Origin: Candidatus Poribacteria bacterium
GTDB taxonomy: Bacteria; Poribacteria; WGA-4E; WGA-3G
Length of the DNA stretch: 64,000 nt
Reading direction: 5' to 3'
Assembly (NCBI GenBank): GCA_958295945.1
Contig: OY282386.1
Location: 4,892,204 to 4,956,203 of the forward strand
A program made the translations under genes and the position numbers. Positions within the stretch are counted from its first letter, which is position 1. Each line of letters opens with the position of its first letter. The notes under the pieces are model-generated. The model did no database searches, had not been told where the DNA came from, and saw only the letters and a list, made by a program, of their open reading frames with translations. This document shows positions 35,471-46,263 of the stretch, one piece after another.

Positions 35471-36112
35471 TCACGGAGATAATCTATCTATTTCCCAGTT
35501 GCCGTTTTCTTTCAAAGCGTAACGGATTCGATCGTGCAAACGACTTGGACATCCTTGCCAGAATTCAAACATACTTGGAACAAGTCTATATCCACCCCAA
35601 TGCGGTGGACGTGGAATATCTTTATCAGCATAAACTAATTTCGCATGTTCAAAGTTATCCTCCAGATGTTCCCGACCAGAAATAACGATGCTTTGACGTT
35701 CAGACCACACAGCAAGTTTACTATCAATTGGTCGACTTGCAAAATAATCGTCCGATTCAGCGGATGTCATCTTTTCAACTGTGCCGTTGCATCTCACTTG
35801 CCGATCCAGTTCTCGCCAATAGAAAACAAGTGCGGCATGTGGATTCTTCGCCAATTCTAAACCTTTTTGGCTATCATAGTCTGTATAGAAACAGAATCCG
35901 TTTGCGTCAAATCCTCTAAGAACAACCATGCGCGCAGCAGGGATACCGTCAGTCGTTGCGGTAGCAAGTGTCATCGCATCTGGCAGGTCAATCTCTGATT
36001 CTATAGCGTCATTAAACCATCTTTCAAACTGCTCAAACGGGTTTTTTGCAACGCTATTTTCAGACAATTCACCATGTGAATGATATTCTCTACGGAGTTT
36101 ATCAGTTTTCAT
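35471..36112 (-). CDS. pdxH: Pyridoxamine/pyridoxine 5'-phosphate oxidase
   Basis: The 213-residue flavoprotein makes pyridoxal 5'-phosphate with FMN and oxygen. AARMVVLRGFDANGFCFYT and DYDSQKGLELAKNP hold the FMN- and phosphate-binding region, and RPPHWGGYRLVP and the RLHDR ending are typical of the C-terminus. The ATG lies one base after the trkH stop (TAATATG), so the two genes are probably co-transcribed. Confidence 0.93.
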   Translation of the reverse strand: MKTDKLRREYHSHGELSENSVAKNPFEQFERWFNDAIESEIDLPDAMTLATATTDGIPAARMVVLRGFDANGFCFYTDYDSQKGLELAKNPHAALVFYWRELDRQVRCNGTVEKMTSAESDDYFASRPIDSKLAVWSERQSIVISGREHLEDNFEHAKLVYADKDIPRPPHWGGYRLVPSMFEFWQGCPSRLHDRIRYALKENGNWEIDRLSP

Positions 36113-36113
36113 A

Positions 36114-37622
36114 TTATGTTTTCCAGTAACTTGGTGAGAAAAGAATAAGTACGGTATAAATTTCTAATCGTCCCAGTAACATGCAGAAAGTCAAAATAAA
36201 TTTTCCTGCAGTCGGAATATGTGCATAGTTATCAATAGGACCGACATCTCCGAGACCAGGACCGATATTCCCCATCGTAGCAATTGTACATCCCGCAGCA
36301 GTAATCAGATCTAATCCCAAAGTCGCCATAATACATGTTACAATAGCAAAAATGCCGATAAAGAAAAAGAAAAATCCGAGCACATGTGTAAGTACTTCAG
36401 GAGGAACAACCCTGTCATTGACACGAACAGGCAGCACTGCATGTGGAAAGATTAACCGTTTTATTTCTGCCCCACTTTGTCGGATCAGGAGTAAGAACCG
36501 CATCTGCTTCATTCCACCACCTGTTGACCCAGCACACCCTCCATAAAACATTAGTGTAATTAGGATAAACTGTGATAACGCAGGCCACATCTCAAAATCT
36601 GATGTACCGTAACCTGTCGTTGAGGTAATAGACATAACTTGGAATGCAGCGTGTCGGATTGCATCTCCAACAGAATTGAAGGGGACTTCACCATCAACGT
36701 TTGCAAATGTGACAATGTTCCAAGATACAAGAGTAATGGTGACAAGAATCACGACACAATAGAATCGGAATTCAGTATCTTTGAAGTAACTTTTGACATC
36801 ACCGCGTAGGGCTCGATAGTGTAAAGCAAAATTAGTCCCCGCAAGGAACATAAATACTATGATGACGATTTCAATATAGACACTATCGTAATGCGCAATA
36901 CTCCTATTCTTAGTTGAAAAACCACCCGTCGCCATCGTACCAAACGTATGACAAAGTGCATCAAAAAGGGACATGTCACCAAGCCAGAGCAATAACGTTT
37001 CAAGAACTGACAGCAGGATATACACACCCCACAGCAATTTTGCGGTCTGTGCAATACGTGGTGTAAGTCTGTCTGTTTGAGGTCCTGGTGCTTCTGCCCG
37101 AAATAGCTGCATCCCACCAACACCAAGCATTGGAAGTATTGCTACGGCAAGAACGACGATTCCCATGCCTCCAAGCCAATGACTGAAGCTGCGCCAAAAT
37201 AGCATTGCTTTAGATAGGTGTTCAATTTCTGTCAGGGCTGTTGCACCGGTCGTTGTAAATCCGGACATAGATTCAAAATAGCAGAAAGTAAATTCTGTCA
37301 AAGGAGGACGATCATCAGCTGAAAAAACATCTGCGAAAAGGTAGGGTAATGAACCGAAAAGAGCGACGACCACCCACCCTAACGTTACTATGGCAAAACC
37401 TTCACGTATACCGAGCTCCGGTTCAGCGGGTTTTATTGAGAAGCGGAGAATCAAACCGACAGTTAATGTTATTACGGTAGCGTAAACGAAGGCAGAAAGA
37501 TTGGATTCACCCGCGTCTGGATTGAAATAATAGTATGCAGCAATGCCTAATGGCAACAGCATTGTGCCTGAAAGACAGATCAATAGATTGCCAAGTGTAT
37601 GGAAAATGAGTTTTCGACTCAT
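36114..37622 (-). CDS. trkH: TrkH/TrkG-type potassium uptake membrane subunit
   Basis: A 502-residue protein of the Trk/Ktr/HKT family with about ten helices and four selectivity P-loops. Visible loop regions are FTTTGATALTE, TMATGGFSTKN, SITSTTGYGTSDF and TMGNIGPGLGDVGP. It imports potassium using the membrane potential and requires TrkA for nucleotide gating. trkA lies directly upstream. Confidence 0.93.
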   Translation of the reverse strand: MSRKLIFHTLGNLLICLSGTMLLPLGIAAYYYFNPDAGESNLSAFVYATVITLTVGLILRFSIKPAEPELGIREGFAIVTLGWVVVALFGSLPYLFADVFSADDRPPLTEFTFCYFESMSGFTTTGATALTEIEHLSKAMLFWRSFSHWLGGMGIVVLAVAILPMLGVGGMQLFRAEAPGPQTDRLTPRIAQTAKLLWGVYILLSVLETLLLWLGDMSLFDALCHTFGTMATGGFSTKNRSIAHYDSVYIEIVIIVFMFLAGTNFALHYRALRGDVKSYFKDTEFRFYCVVILVTITLVSWNIVTFANVDGEVPFNSVGDAIRHAAFQVMSITSTTGYGTSDFEMWPALSQFILITLMFYGGCAGSTGGGMKQMRFLLLIRQSGAEIKRLIFPHAVLPVRVNDRVVPPEVLTHVLGFFFFFIGIFAIVTCIMATLGLDLITAAGCTIATMGNIGPGLGDVGPIDNYAHIPTAGKFILTFCMLLGRLEIYTVLILFSPSYWKT

Positions 37623-37672
37623 AATAGGTGGTACACGCTAACTGTTGTAGGATTTGAGAGATGTAAAAGACA

Positions 37673-39046
37673 TTATGCTCTTCGCGCTGCAAACATATCT
37701 TCAACATCTGGTATTGCTTCGGGCATGCTGAAAACAATGACGCGGTCAGCAGGTTGAATGACGGTTTCACCGTGTGGAATGATAAGGTTTTCGCGGCGGA
37801 GTATTGCTCCAATAAACGCGTTTTCAGGAAATTTAATTTTCATTGACCCAATTTCCTTATGTGCAATTTTCGCGTTTACTCCAGTGATGATTTCAATGAC
37901 TTCCGCATCAATCTCGTGTAGCACTGCAACAGATACGATATTGCCACGACGGATTAGACGGAGGAGATTACTGACAACAGTCAAGTGACGACTGACAACA
38001 CCATCCAAACGGGGAATTCGCGCCAGCAATGGAAGATAGCGTGGTTGTTGAATTAAGGCAAGTGCCCGTTGTGCACCGTGTTCCTTAGCTGTCATGCATG
38101 CCATAATATCGTTCTCATCATCACCAGTTACCGAGACAAATCCATTAACGTCTTCAACACCGGCTTCCTCCAACAATTTCAGTTGCAGAAAATCGCCACC
38201 AAGAACAGTTGTACGTTTCAAGGATTGGGATGCCAGTTCAGCAAGGTTTTCATCAGATTCAATAAGTTTCACGTCAGTACCATTTCTTTCAAGCACACGA
38301 GCCAGTTCAATGCCGATAGCACTTGCACCAACAATGATGACACGGTCAAGATGTGCGTTAATAATGATACCAAATAACCGAAATAATTGCTCCATAGCAA
38401 ACCCACTTCCGATAACAAAAACATCATCACCCTGCATGAGAACATCGTTGCCATTAGGAATTATTATGTTGGGTGCAGTACGTCTCTTGATCGCCGCAAA
38501 TCGAATATCAGAGATAACACCCTTCTTATCCAATTCTGCAAGAGATTTTCCGATAAATGGATTCCGTTGTTTGATACGGAAGGCAGCGAGTTGTATTCTG
38601 CCATCTTCAAATTCAACAATTTCACGTGCTTCGGGTGTCTTTAAAAGGCGTATAAATTCCTCAACACACAGGTGTTCGGGGTTTACGAGAAGATTTATAC
38701 CGAAATCTTGTGGCGTGAGACCGCTCTCTTCAGAAAAGTAGTGTGGATTTGAAACGCGTGCGATTTTGGTTTCAACACCGTACCGGTCAGCAATTTGACA
38801 GGCAAGCATATTAATCTCGTCGCTATTGGTCACGGCGATGATAAGTTCAGCATCATTGATTCCTGCATCTTTGAGCAGAACGGGTGATGCTCCTGGTCCG
38901 CAAAGCGTTTGTAAATCTAACTGTTCATTGACGCGTTGACAAGCCTCTTCGGATTCATCAATTAACACGACATCGTTGTCATCTACGGTAAGTAATTTGG
39001 CAGTATGAAATCCAACTTCTCCTGCACCTATGATGATTGCTTTCAT
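37673..39046 (-). CDS. trkA: Trk system regulatory subunit TrkA
   Basis: The 457-residue cytoplasmic regulator contains two RCK modules. The first NAD-binding fold starts with MKAIIIGAGEVGFHTAK, the second with RVIIVGASAIGIELARVLE; each is followed by a TrkA-C ligand domain. It gates TrkH in response to NAD or ATP. No clear ribosome site precedes the ATG. Confidence 0.93.
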   Translation of the reverse strand: MKAIIIGAGEVGFHTAKLLTVDDNDVVLIDESEEACQRVNEQLDLQTLCGPGASPVLLKDAGINDAELIIAVTNSDEINMLACQIADRYGVETKIARVSNPHYFSEESGLTPQDFGINLLVNPEHLCVEEFIRLLKTPEAREIVEFEDGRIQLAAFRIKQRNPFIGKSLAELDKKGVISDIRFAAIKRRTAPNIIIPNGNDVLMQGDDVFVIGSGFAMEQLFRLFGIIINAHLDRVIIVGASAIGIELARVLERNGTDVKLIESDENLAELASQSLKRTTVLGGDFLQLKLLEEAGVEDVNGFVSVTGDDENDIMACMTAKEHGAQRALALIQQPRYLPLLARIPRLDGVVSRHLTVVSNLLRLIRRGNIVSVAVLHEIDAEVIEIITGVNAKIAHKEIGSMKIKFPENAFIGAILRRENLIIPHGETVIQPADRVIVFSMPEAIPDVEDMFAARRA

Positions 39047-39088
39047 TTGTTTATTGTATATGTTAAGTCTATTTTGAAAGAATTAGGG

Positions 39089-41971
39089 TCATTCATTTTG
39101 GTATTCTGTTAATGGAGGACAACTACACATAAGGTTTCTATCCCCGTGAACTTCGTTTATTCGTGCGACTGCAGGCCAAAATTTAGTTTGGCGTACCCAA
39201 GGTTGTGGGAAAACGGCTTTTTCTCGCGTATATGGATGGTTCCAGTCAGTTTGTGTAACGGATTGGACAGTATGCGGTGCGTTTTTCAGGACATTGTCTT
39301 CTTTATCTGATGTGCCATTTTCTATTTCCACTATCTCCTCGCGAATAGATATGAGTGCAGAACAGAAACGATCTAATTCTGCTTTCGATTCGCTTTCTGT
39401 CGGTTCAATCATCATCGTTCCCAGAACCGGCCAAGACACTGTAGGCGCGTGAAAACCGTAGTCCACAAGTCGTTTAGCGACATCTGTCACATCTATTCCG
39501 GCAGTTTTCTTAAAGTCACGCAAGTCAATAATACACTCATGCGCGACTAATCCGCTCTTACCCGTATATAGAACAGGATAGTGAGATTCCAGTTGTTTGG
39601 CAATATAATTGGCGTTAAGGATTGCAGCTTCTGTAGCAGATTTTAGTCCATCTGAATCCATCATAGCGATATAAGTCCAAGAAATAGGCAAGATACCCGG
39701 ACTTCCCCACGGTGCAGCGGATACAGGACCAATGCTGTTATCACCGCCAACTGAAACAATCGGGTGATTCGGTAAGAAATCGGTGAGGTGTGCTGATACG
39801 CCTATTGGACCCATTCCAGGACCACCACCACCGTGTGGTATACAAAATGTCTTGTGTAAATTAAGATGACACACATCCGCGCCAAGATCGGCAGGACGAC
39901 TTAATCCGACAAGTGCGTTGAGATTCGCACCGTCCATATAAACCTGTCCTCCGTATTCATGAACGATATTGCATATCTCACGAATTTGTTCCTCAAATAC
40001 ACCGTGTGTTGATGGGTATGTCACCATAGCCGCTGCAAGTGTTTCACGATGTTCCTCTGCTTTCTCTTTTAAATCATCAAGGTCAATGTTTCCTTCAGTA
40101 TCACATGCAACGACAACGACTTTCATACCTGCCATCACAGCACTGGCAGGATTAGTGCCGTGTGCAGATGTCGGGATTAAACAGACATTCCGATGTGAAT
40201 CGTTTCGACTTTGGTGGTATTTCCGTATGACCAACAGACCTGCATATTCCCCTTGTGAGCCGGCATTCGGTTGCAATGAGATAGCACTATATCCCGTTAT
40301 CTCTCCCAACCACGTCTCCAACTGCTCAAATAAGATATGGTAACCTTGTGCTTGATCACTCGGCGCAAAGGGATGCAACCCGCCAAATTCTTGCCATGTG
40401 ACAGGCACCATCTCAGTGGTCGCATTGAGTTTCATTGTGCAGGAACCCAGAGGTATCATTGCATTAACAAGTGAGAGGTCTTTGCTTTGAAGTCTGTGGA
40501 TATATCTGAGCATCTCCGTTTCAGAGTGATAACTATTAAATATTGGATGCGTGAGACATGAGGATGTTCGGCACAATTCAGAGGGTATTTCATAAGATTT
40601 ATTTTCCCCATTGCCAGTTGCATGTTCTTTGAATACTTGTATCAAGTCTTCAATATCAGTCTGTGTTGTCGTTTCGTCTAATGATATACCCGCGTGCGCA
40701 GAATCAATTTTGCGGAGATTTATCTGCCTTTTACGAGCAGAAGTAAGTAATTGCTCAGAACCTTTTGTACCAACGTCAACACAAAGCGTATCAAAACAGG
40801 GAAAATCACCTGTATTATAGCCAAGAAATTCTAGTTCAGACCGTAATGTGCAAGTTTGCGTATGGATGTTTTCAGCGATTTCTCTTAATCCTTCGGGGCC
40901 ATGATAAACAGCATACATCCCTGCCATAACAGCCAGCAGAACTTGTGCAGTACATATATTACTTGTGGCTTTTTCACGGCGGATGTGCTGTTCACGTGTT
41001 TGGAGGGCTAATCGTATCGCAGGTTCACCGTTGGTATCATGAGACACACCTGCAATGCGTCCAGGAATGCTGCGTTTGAGTTCATCATGTGTGGAGAGAA
41101 ATGCAGCATGGGGACCGCCATATCCGAGTGGAACGCCAAACCTTTGCGAGTTTCCGATGACGATATCTGCACCGAATTCACCGGGAGGCTTCAAAAGCAT
41201 GAGTGCTAATAGGTCAGTTGCGGCAACAAACAAGCCACCCGCGGCATGCACCTGCTCCGCAAATTGATGATAGTCGTAAATCGCACCGTCTGTGGCAGGA
41301 TATTGCACGATTGCACCTAAGATAGGTGTATCAAAATCCACAGTCCTATGGTCTCCCATTAGCAGTTCAATGCCGAGAGGTTCAGCACGTGTTTGTAAAA
41401 CAGCAATGGTTTGTGGATGGCAGGTTTCTGAAACAAAAAACTTACGACTGATCTCCTGTGGGACATTTGCATAACACATTGTCATCGCTTCAGCAGCTGC
41501 AGTCGCCTCATCCAGCAAGGATGCGTTTGCAATGGGAAGTCCGGTTAAATCAATAACCATAGTTTGGAAGTTAAGTAACGCTTCCAATCGTCCCTGTGAA
41601 ATTTCGGCTTGATATGGGGTGTATTGTGTATACCAACCAGGATTTTCAAGGATGTTCCTTTGTATAACTGGTGGAACGTGGCAGTTATAATACCCCATGC
41701 CTATATAGGAACGGAAGACCTTGTTTTGAGAAGCAAGATGTTTTAGCGCATCAAGTGCTTCGTATTCTGAAAGACCTTGCGAATTTGTGTTCTTTCCACA
41801 AATATCTAAACGCAACGGTGATGACATACGAATGTCTGCTGGCACAACGTCTTCAATGAAATCGTCCATTGAAGCATAGCCGAGTGTGTCCAGCATCTGA
41901 TCTATATCTTCAGAACGAGGGCCGATGTGTCGATTTGAAAAGGATAAGGAAAGGTTTTCTTTATCAAGCAT
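39089..41971 (-). CDS. gcvP: Glycine dehydrogenase (decarboxylating), P-protein
   Basis: About 960 residues from the ATG at 41971, which overlaps the gcvH stop by eight bases; a farther ATG at 42022 would lie deep inside gcvH. It is the full-length fused P-protein, with both PLP-enzyme halves. The PLP lysine is in [19 protein letters not shown], around residue 710-725. It decarboxylates glycine and transfers aminomethyl to lipoyl-GcvH. Confidence 0.95.
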   Translation of the reverse strand: MLDKENLSLSFSNRHIGPRSEDIDQMLDTLGYASMDDFIEDVVPADIRMSSPLRLDICGKNTNSQGLSEYEALDALKHLASQNKVFRSYIGMGYYNCHVPPVIQRNILENPGWYTQYTPYQAEISQGRLEALLNFQTMVIDLTGLPIANASLLDEATAAAEAMTMCYANVPQEISRKFFVSETCHPQTIAVLQTRAEPLGIELLMGDHRTVDFDTPILGAIVQYPATDGAIYDYHQFAEQVHAAGGLFVAATDLLALMLLKPPGEFGADIVIGNSQRFGVPLGYGGPHAAFLSTHDELKRSIPGRIAGVSHDTNGEPAIRLALQTREQHIRREKATSNICTAQVLLAVMAGMYAVYHGPEGLREIAENIHTQTCTLRSELEFLGYNTGDFPCFDTLCVDVGTKGSEQLLTSARKRQINLRKIDSAHAGISLDETTTQTDIEDLIQVFKEHATGNGENKSYEIPSELCRTSSCLTHPIFNSYHSETEMLRYIHRLQSKDLSLVNAMIPLGSCTMKLNATTEMVPVTWQEFGGLHPFAPSDQAQGYHILFEQLETWLGEITGYSAISLQPNAGSQGEYAGLLVIRKYHQSRNDSHRNVCLIPTSAHGTNPASAVMAGMKVVVVACDTEGNIDLDDLKEKAEEHRETLAAAMVTYPSTHGVFEEQIREICNIVHEYGGQVYMDGANLNALVGLSRPADLGADVCHLNLHKTFCIPHGGGGPGMGPIGVSAHLTDFLPNHPIVSVGGDNSIGPVSAAPWGSPGILPISWTYIAMMDSDGLKSATEAAILNANYIAKQLESHYPVLYTGKSGLVAHECIIDLRDFKKTAGIDVTDVAKRLVDYGFHAPTVSWPVLGTMMIEPTESESKAELDRFCSALISIREEIVEIENGTSDKEDNVLKNAPHTVQSVTQTDWNHPYTREKAVFPQPWVRQTKFWPAVARINEVHGDRNLMCSCPPLTEYQNE

Positions 41972-42350
41972 GCTCCGCCTCAATATATGCTTGATATTGA
42001 TCGGCATCAAAGAGCGCGTCAAGTTCGCTGGGATCAGTCATCTTGATTTTGAGAAACCAACCATCATCATAAGGTGAATCATTCACTTGTTCGGGAGCAT
42101 CAAGGAGGGATTCGTTTACCTCAATCACTTCGCCACTCACAGGGGAATAGAGGTCAAATGCAGCTTTGACAGATTCTATCACACCCAATTCATTTTTTTG
42201 TGTTAGTTCAGTGCCAACATCTGGCAATTCAACGAAGACAATATCTTGTATTTCGGATTGGGCATAGTCTGTGATGCCGATAGTGGCGATGTCATCCTCT
42301 TGCCTAACCCACTCATGGCTTTCCATATATCTTAACTTTTCTGGAATCAT
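41964..42350 (-). CDS. gcvH: Glycine cleavage system H protein
   Basis: About 128 residues from the ATG at 42350, which is well spaced from AAGGAAA; an upstream GTG at 42365 is the alternative. The lipoylated lysine lies in [20 protein letters not shown] (about K62). It shuttles intermediates among P, T and L proteins. Coupled to gcvP by overlap. Upstream is the MITE-disrupted protease gene. Confidence 0.94.
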   Translation of the reverse strand: MIPEKLRYMESHEWVRQEDDIATIGITDYAQSEIQDIVFVELPDVGTELTQKNELGVIESVKAAFDLYSPVSGEVIEVNESLLDAPEQVNDSPYDDGWFLKIKMTDPSELDALFDADQYQAYIEAEHA

Positions 42351-42461
42351 CAAATTTTCCTTCACGTTTTTTAATAATCATTGAAAATATTACCTTCAAA
42401 TTGCTCAAAAGGCTACGGTTTATATTAGACTTTATTCTGATTCTCACCAATTACGATTATA

Positions 42462-42637
42462 TCATTCTCCAATCTGCACAGCACGTTTGATTTCCAAATC
42501 ATCAAAAGCTTGTCCATTTTTATCTGTAATCCGCAGATAAAATCCCCATCCTTCTTTCTCCTCACACACCTTAACGAGGATACTGTTCTTACCTTTCGTA
42601 AGTGTTACGGGAAAGATATATCTGTCCATTATTGCTT
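42462..42637 (-). pseudogene. Cut-off 3' end of the protease-TPR gene
   Basis: The minus-strand reading AIMDRYIFPVTLTKGKNSIL, then VKVCEEKEGWGFYLRITDKNG and a stop at 42462-42464, is the natural continuation of the C-terminal domain interrupted at 42776. It is separated from the main frame by the MITE. Removing the MITE and one target copy (138 bases) joins the two in frame. Confidence 0.85.
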
Positions 42638-42642
42638 TATGT

Positions 42643-42775
42643 CAGGACTTACGCAGTTTCTCTTAAAGTCCCCTTGATAAGGGGGATTTAGGGGGTTAAA
42701 AAGACCAAAAACACTGAAATATTGCACTATTTAACCCCCCTACCCCCCTTATCAAGGGGGAATGCGTAAGTCCTG
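42643..42775. mobile_element. 133-bp MITE with TATGT target duplication inside a protease gene
   Basis: Ends are CAGGACTTACGCA and its complement TGCGTAAGTCCTG. Further in, CCCCTTGATAAGGGGGATTT and AAATCCCCCTTATC-like segments give a long foldback over nearly the whole element. TATGT lies on both sides (42638-42642, 42776-42780). No coding capacity; it supplies the premature stop of the upstream frame. Confidence 0.9.
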
Positions 42776-44279
42776 TATGTGTTTCTGTATGTGCATAAAC
42801 TTCTACCCCGTTTAGCCAGACTTTTCCTTGATCGTCGCTATCAAAGCGGAATTGTACTTCCCTTTCATCAGGTGAAGTAACGGTTGTCGATGCATAGGCA
42901 ACACGCCAATCAACATCTTTCCCAAACCTGATATTGCCATCCAATTTATCATCTGAACATTTTTGCCAACTCACCTCACCATCTATGCTGTCATATCTTA
43001 CGGTAGTGTCAACATGTGTTGCTTCTTCAGGAATATATGCAGTCTCAAAACCGATTTTATCCATATTATCAAATGGACCGAGGACTATCCATGAGTCTTC
43101 CGTAATTAAACCCGTTTTTTGAATATGTTCGCCTGCTTTGTCAAGCATACCTTTATCACGGTAATACTTGGCGATACTAAGGTTAGTATCTAAATCCAGT
43201 GGTTCAAGTCTAATTGCTTCAGTGAAATCTTCAAATGCTGCTTGATGTTTTTCTAGTTTCAGATTAATATTACCGCGTGCTTTGTATGCTTCACCGTTGT
43301 TGCGGTCAAGACTGATGCTTTTAGAATAATCGTCTTTTGCACCTTTATAGTCTCCAATGTGGTTCTTTGTGCTGCCACGAGCATTGTATGCATGAATATT
43401 CTCTGGATCGAGGTTTATTGCTTGATTATAGTCTTCAATTGCGCCTTTATGGTTACCTACTACATCCTTGGCAACCCCACGATTCAAGAAAAAGCGGTCG
43501 GCGACTGGATTTAACTGAATTGCCCTATCTAAATGTAATATTGCTTCGTTATATTCTTTGGAATCGAATTTAATTCCTGCCAGATTATAGTAATGGTCAG
43601 CACGAATTACGTTTCGCTGGTGCCACTGCTGCAAAGCTTCCGTTTTGGTTTCTGTTAGTAAAGCCTTAAGGGTGTTAGAAGAAATTGCATAACTGTAAGC
43701 CATATAATTCGCGGTTGCCACGCCAACGACATTACCTATGCTGTTTAGAATAGGACCACCACTATTTCCATGAGAAACATCAACTGTCATTCGTAACCAT
43801 TTATTATTCTTCTGAACACTATTTATAACCCCCTCGGTTACTCTGTAATTAGCCGCTGGAAATCCTACTGCATAAATAGACTCGCCGATTTGGACTCTAT
43901 CGCTATTCCCAAGAGGAAGTGGTGTGCCTTCACCTGAAATTTTTAGGATAACAAGGTCATTCTTAATATCAAACGCGGTTACACCTACAATTTTCCAAAC
44001 TTCTTCATTGTCAATTAGTTTAGCGAAATAGAGACCTGGTTGTGATACAACGTGAATGTTGGTAACGATCGTATCTTTGCCTACAAAAAAACCTGTCCCA
44101 ACGCCAAGACCCGAAAAGTTCCCGCCAACTATACGCACCGTAGATGCTTTTGCCTTTTCGGATATTGAGTCAGTTTCCGTTAACTCCTCAGATTTTTCAA
44201 AAGGTTCCTGTGCATATGAGAATGAGAGAAATACCGCCAGAACCAACAAGCAGAATAAAATTTTTGTGTAATGTCTCAT
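42696..44279 (-). CDS. Exported trypsin-like serine protease with TPR repeats, C-terminus disrupted
   Basis: As read, 527 residues: signal peptide (1-23, ending SYAQ), then a trypsin-like fold with the triad H76 (TNIHVV), D108 (NDLVIL) and S173 (GNSGGPIL). About five tetratricopeptide repeats follow (RADHYYNLAGIKFDSKEYN, NLDPENIHAYNARGS and others). A C-terminal jelly-roll-like domain begins with DSWIVLGPFDN and includes VWLNGVEVYAHTET. After that the frame enters the MITE and stops. The ancestral product would have 559 residues. It lies 2 bases after its paralogue, inside the gcv region. Confidence 0.85.
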   Translation of the reverse strand: MRHYTKILFCLLVLAVFLSFSYAQEPFEKSEELTETDSISEKAKASTVRIVGGNFSGLGVGTGFFVGKDTIVTNIHVVSQPGLYFAKLIDNEEVWKIVGVTAFDIKNDLVILKISGEGTPLPLGNSDRVQIGESIYAVGFPAANYRVTEGVINSVQKNNKWLRMTVDVSHGNSGGPILNSIGNVVGVATANYMAYSYAISSNTLKALLTETKTEALQQWHQRNVIRADHYYNLAGIKFDSKEYNEAILHLDRAIQLNPVADRFFLNRGVAKDVVGNHKGAIEDYNQAINLDPENIHAYNARGSTKNHIGDYKGAKDDYSKSISLDRNNGEAYKARGNINLKLEKHQAAFEDFTEAIRLEPLDLDTNLSIAKYYRDKGMLDKAGEHIQKTGLITEDSWIVLGPFDNMDKIGFETAYIPEEATHVDTTVRYDSIDGEVSWQKCSDDKLDGNIRFGKDVDWRVAYASTTVTSPDEREVQFRFDSDDQGKVWLNGVEVYAHTETHTGLTHSPLIRGVGGLNSAIFQCFWSF

Positions 44280-44281
44280 TT

Positions 44282-46234
44282 TTATTTTTTTGCCTCCGGG
44301 TTTAGTTCTTTCGCCTTTTCAAAATCAATTTTCGCTGCTTCATGTTGTCCAAGTGCTTCCTTTGCTTTCCCACGATTGTGATAGGCTTCAGCATATTTTG
44401 GGTTAAGTTCAATGGCTTTATCGTAGTCAGCGATCGCACCGTCATAATCCTTTAGATCAGCCTTTGCAAGGCCGCGGCCTATGTATGCGTTAGTATGTTC
44501 AGGTTTTAGCTTAATTGCATGATTGTAATCTGCAATTGCACCATCAAAATCTTTGGACATGCGTTTCGCATTACCACGATCTATATAAGCAAAGTAAGCG
44601 TAAGAAATGTCTTCAAGATTCAGTTCAATTGCTTGTGTATAATCCTCTATAGCACCAGTATAGTCCTCAAGTTCTACTTTTACATGCCCGCGAAGCCTGT
44701 AGGAATAAGGTTCTTTGGGTTTTAGTTTTATTGCTTGAGTATAGTCTTCAATCGCGGCAGCATACTCTCTAAGTTTACGTTTTGCTGAACCACGATTGTT
44801 GTATCCGTAAGTATCATTAGGTTGAAGCTTAATTGCTTCGGTAAAATCTTCAATCGCTCCAGTGCTATTACCACTTTCCAACTTTGCACGTCCACGACTA
44901 TTTAAAATGAAGTAAGAGTCATCAGGCTTCAGTTTTAGTGCCTGATTATAGTCTTCAATTGCCCCGATGAAATCTTTGAGTTTAAGTCTTGCCTGCGCGC
45001 GTTGAATATAGATGGTTCCATCTTGAGGATTGTGCTTAATGGCTTGTGTATAGTCTTCAATTGCGCCAGTATAGTCTCCGCTCTGAGTCTTCGTCCAAGC
45101 GCGTGCATTATAGGCATTAGCATCATCAGGTTTTAGTTTGAGGACTTGTGTAAAATCTTCTATTGCTCCCGCATAATCCCCTTTCGCTGACTTTTCATGA
45201 CCGCGTTCTCTGTAATTGCTAACATCTTCAGAAGATCGTTCTGATTCAATAAATGTTCGTGTTATCGTTGTAACGACTGTACCATCCTTACGTGACTGCA
45301 CCTCAAGTGTCTTTCCCTCAAGTATCTTTTTAGTCTCATCAAGTTTTTTTTGAATTTCAAGATCGGTCGGGTTTAGTTTCAATAGATGACTATAGTCATC
45401 TATTGCCCCTTTATAATCTCCAAGTGTACTTTTTGCGTCTCCACGTATCTTATAGATTTTCAGATCATCAGGATTCAGTTCAATTGCTTGATTGAAATCT
45501 TTTATTGCTTTTTCAACGTTCCCATCATAATATTTCTGCCATCCTCGCATGTGATAGAAATAAGAACGTACATTTTTTCGCTTCCGCCACTTTCCCAGAG
45601 GTTCCGTAGAAATAGAATCCTCTATCAATGCCTTGATGACACTGGAAGGTCTCGCGTCGTAACCGTGTCCAACATGAATACCAATGATTTCACCTTTGCT
45701 GTTTAACATTGGACTACCACTGTTTCCCGGATACGCTTCAACTGTCGTCTTCAACCATTTATCACTCTTGCGTATATCTTTGACAACTCCGTCTACAACC
45801 TTGAATTCTCCTAATTTAGGGTAGCCTGCCAGGAAGACGGTCTCTCCGATCTGAAGTGTATCAATGTCAGCCAATGGTAGTGGGACACCTTCACCTTTTA
45901 TCTTCAGGATAGCAATGTCACTCTTGATATCAAATGCCATAACACCTTCTACTAACCAGATTGTTTCTTTGTGATTTAATTTAGCAGTAATAGGTCCGAT
46001 TGTACATCCTGCTGCAACGTGAAAATTTGTTGCTATCATATCCGGCGCCACAAAGAATCCCGAACCACCACCGGGTAACCCGACTATGCGTACAGTAGAT
46101 TCTATTGCCATTTCCGATATTTTGTCAGTTTCTGTTGACTTTTCTGTATTTTCGGCAGTTTCCTGTGCATAAGAAAGTGACAGAAATAACCCCAGAACCA
46201 AGAAGCACAATAAAATATTTGTGTAACGTTTCAT
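44282..46234 (-). CDS. Exported trypsin-like serine protease with a long TPR array
   Basis: The 650-residue protein starts with a signal peptide (1-23) nearly identical to that of the next gene. The protease triad is H72 (TNFHVA), D106 (SDIAIL) and S172 (GNSGSPML). From about residue 225 on there are roughly ten TPR units, each containing DYTGAIEDYTQAI-like segments spaced 34-36 residues apart. The region resembles HtrA-like proteases whose TPRs bind partners, without a PDZ domain. Substrate unknown. It lies between gcvT and gcvH, with no known link to glycine cleavage. Confidence 0.87.
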   Translation of the reverse strand: MKRYTNILLCFLVLGLFLSLSYAQETAENTEKSTETDKISEMAIESTVRIVGLPGGGSGFFVAPDMIATNFHVAAGCTIGPITAKLNHKETIWLVEGVMAFDIKSDIAILKIKGEGVPLPLADIDTLQIGETVFLAGYPKLGEFKVVDGVVKDIRKSDKWLKTTVEAYPGNSGSPMLNSKGEIIGIHVGHGYDARPSSVIKALIEDSISTEPLGKWRKRKNVRSYFYHMRGWQKYYDGNVEKAIKDFNQAIELNPDDLKIYKIRGDAKSTLGDYKGAIDDYSHLLKLNPTDLEIQKKLDETKKILEGKTLEVQSRKDGTVVTTITRTFIESERSSEDVSNYRERGHEKSAKGDYAGAIEDFTQVLKLKPDDANAYNARAWTKTQSGDYTGAIEDYTQAIKHNPQDGTIYIQRAQARLKLKDFIGAIEDYNQALKLKPDDSYFILNSRGRAKLESGNSTGAIEDFTEAIKLQPNDTYGYNNRGSAKRKLREYAAAIEDYTQAIKLKPKEPYSYRLRGHVKVELEDYTGAIEDYTQAIELNLEDISYAYFAYIDRGNAKRMSKDFDGAIADYNHAIKLKPEHTNAYIGRGLAKADLKDYDGAIADYDKAIELNPKYAEAYHNRGKAKEALGQHEAAKIDFEKAKELNPEAKK

Positions 46235-46263
46235 TTTATTCTCTCCAAGTAGTTGTGTAAATT

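Noticed and set aside
37507-37812. Minus-strand frame between trkH and trkA
   Set aside because: Overlaps both real genes in another frame, without domain or ribosome site.
38094-38741. 215-codon plus-strand frame opposite trkA
   Set aside because: Antisense shadow of a well-supported gene.
39023-39052. Leaderless promoter for trkA
   Set aside because: A TACAAT lies close to the ATG, but no -35 at suitable spacing could be found.
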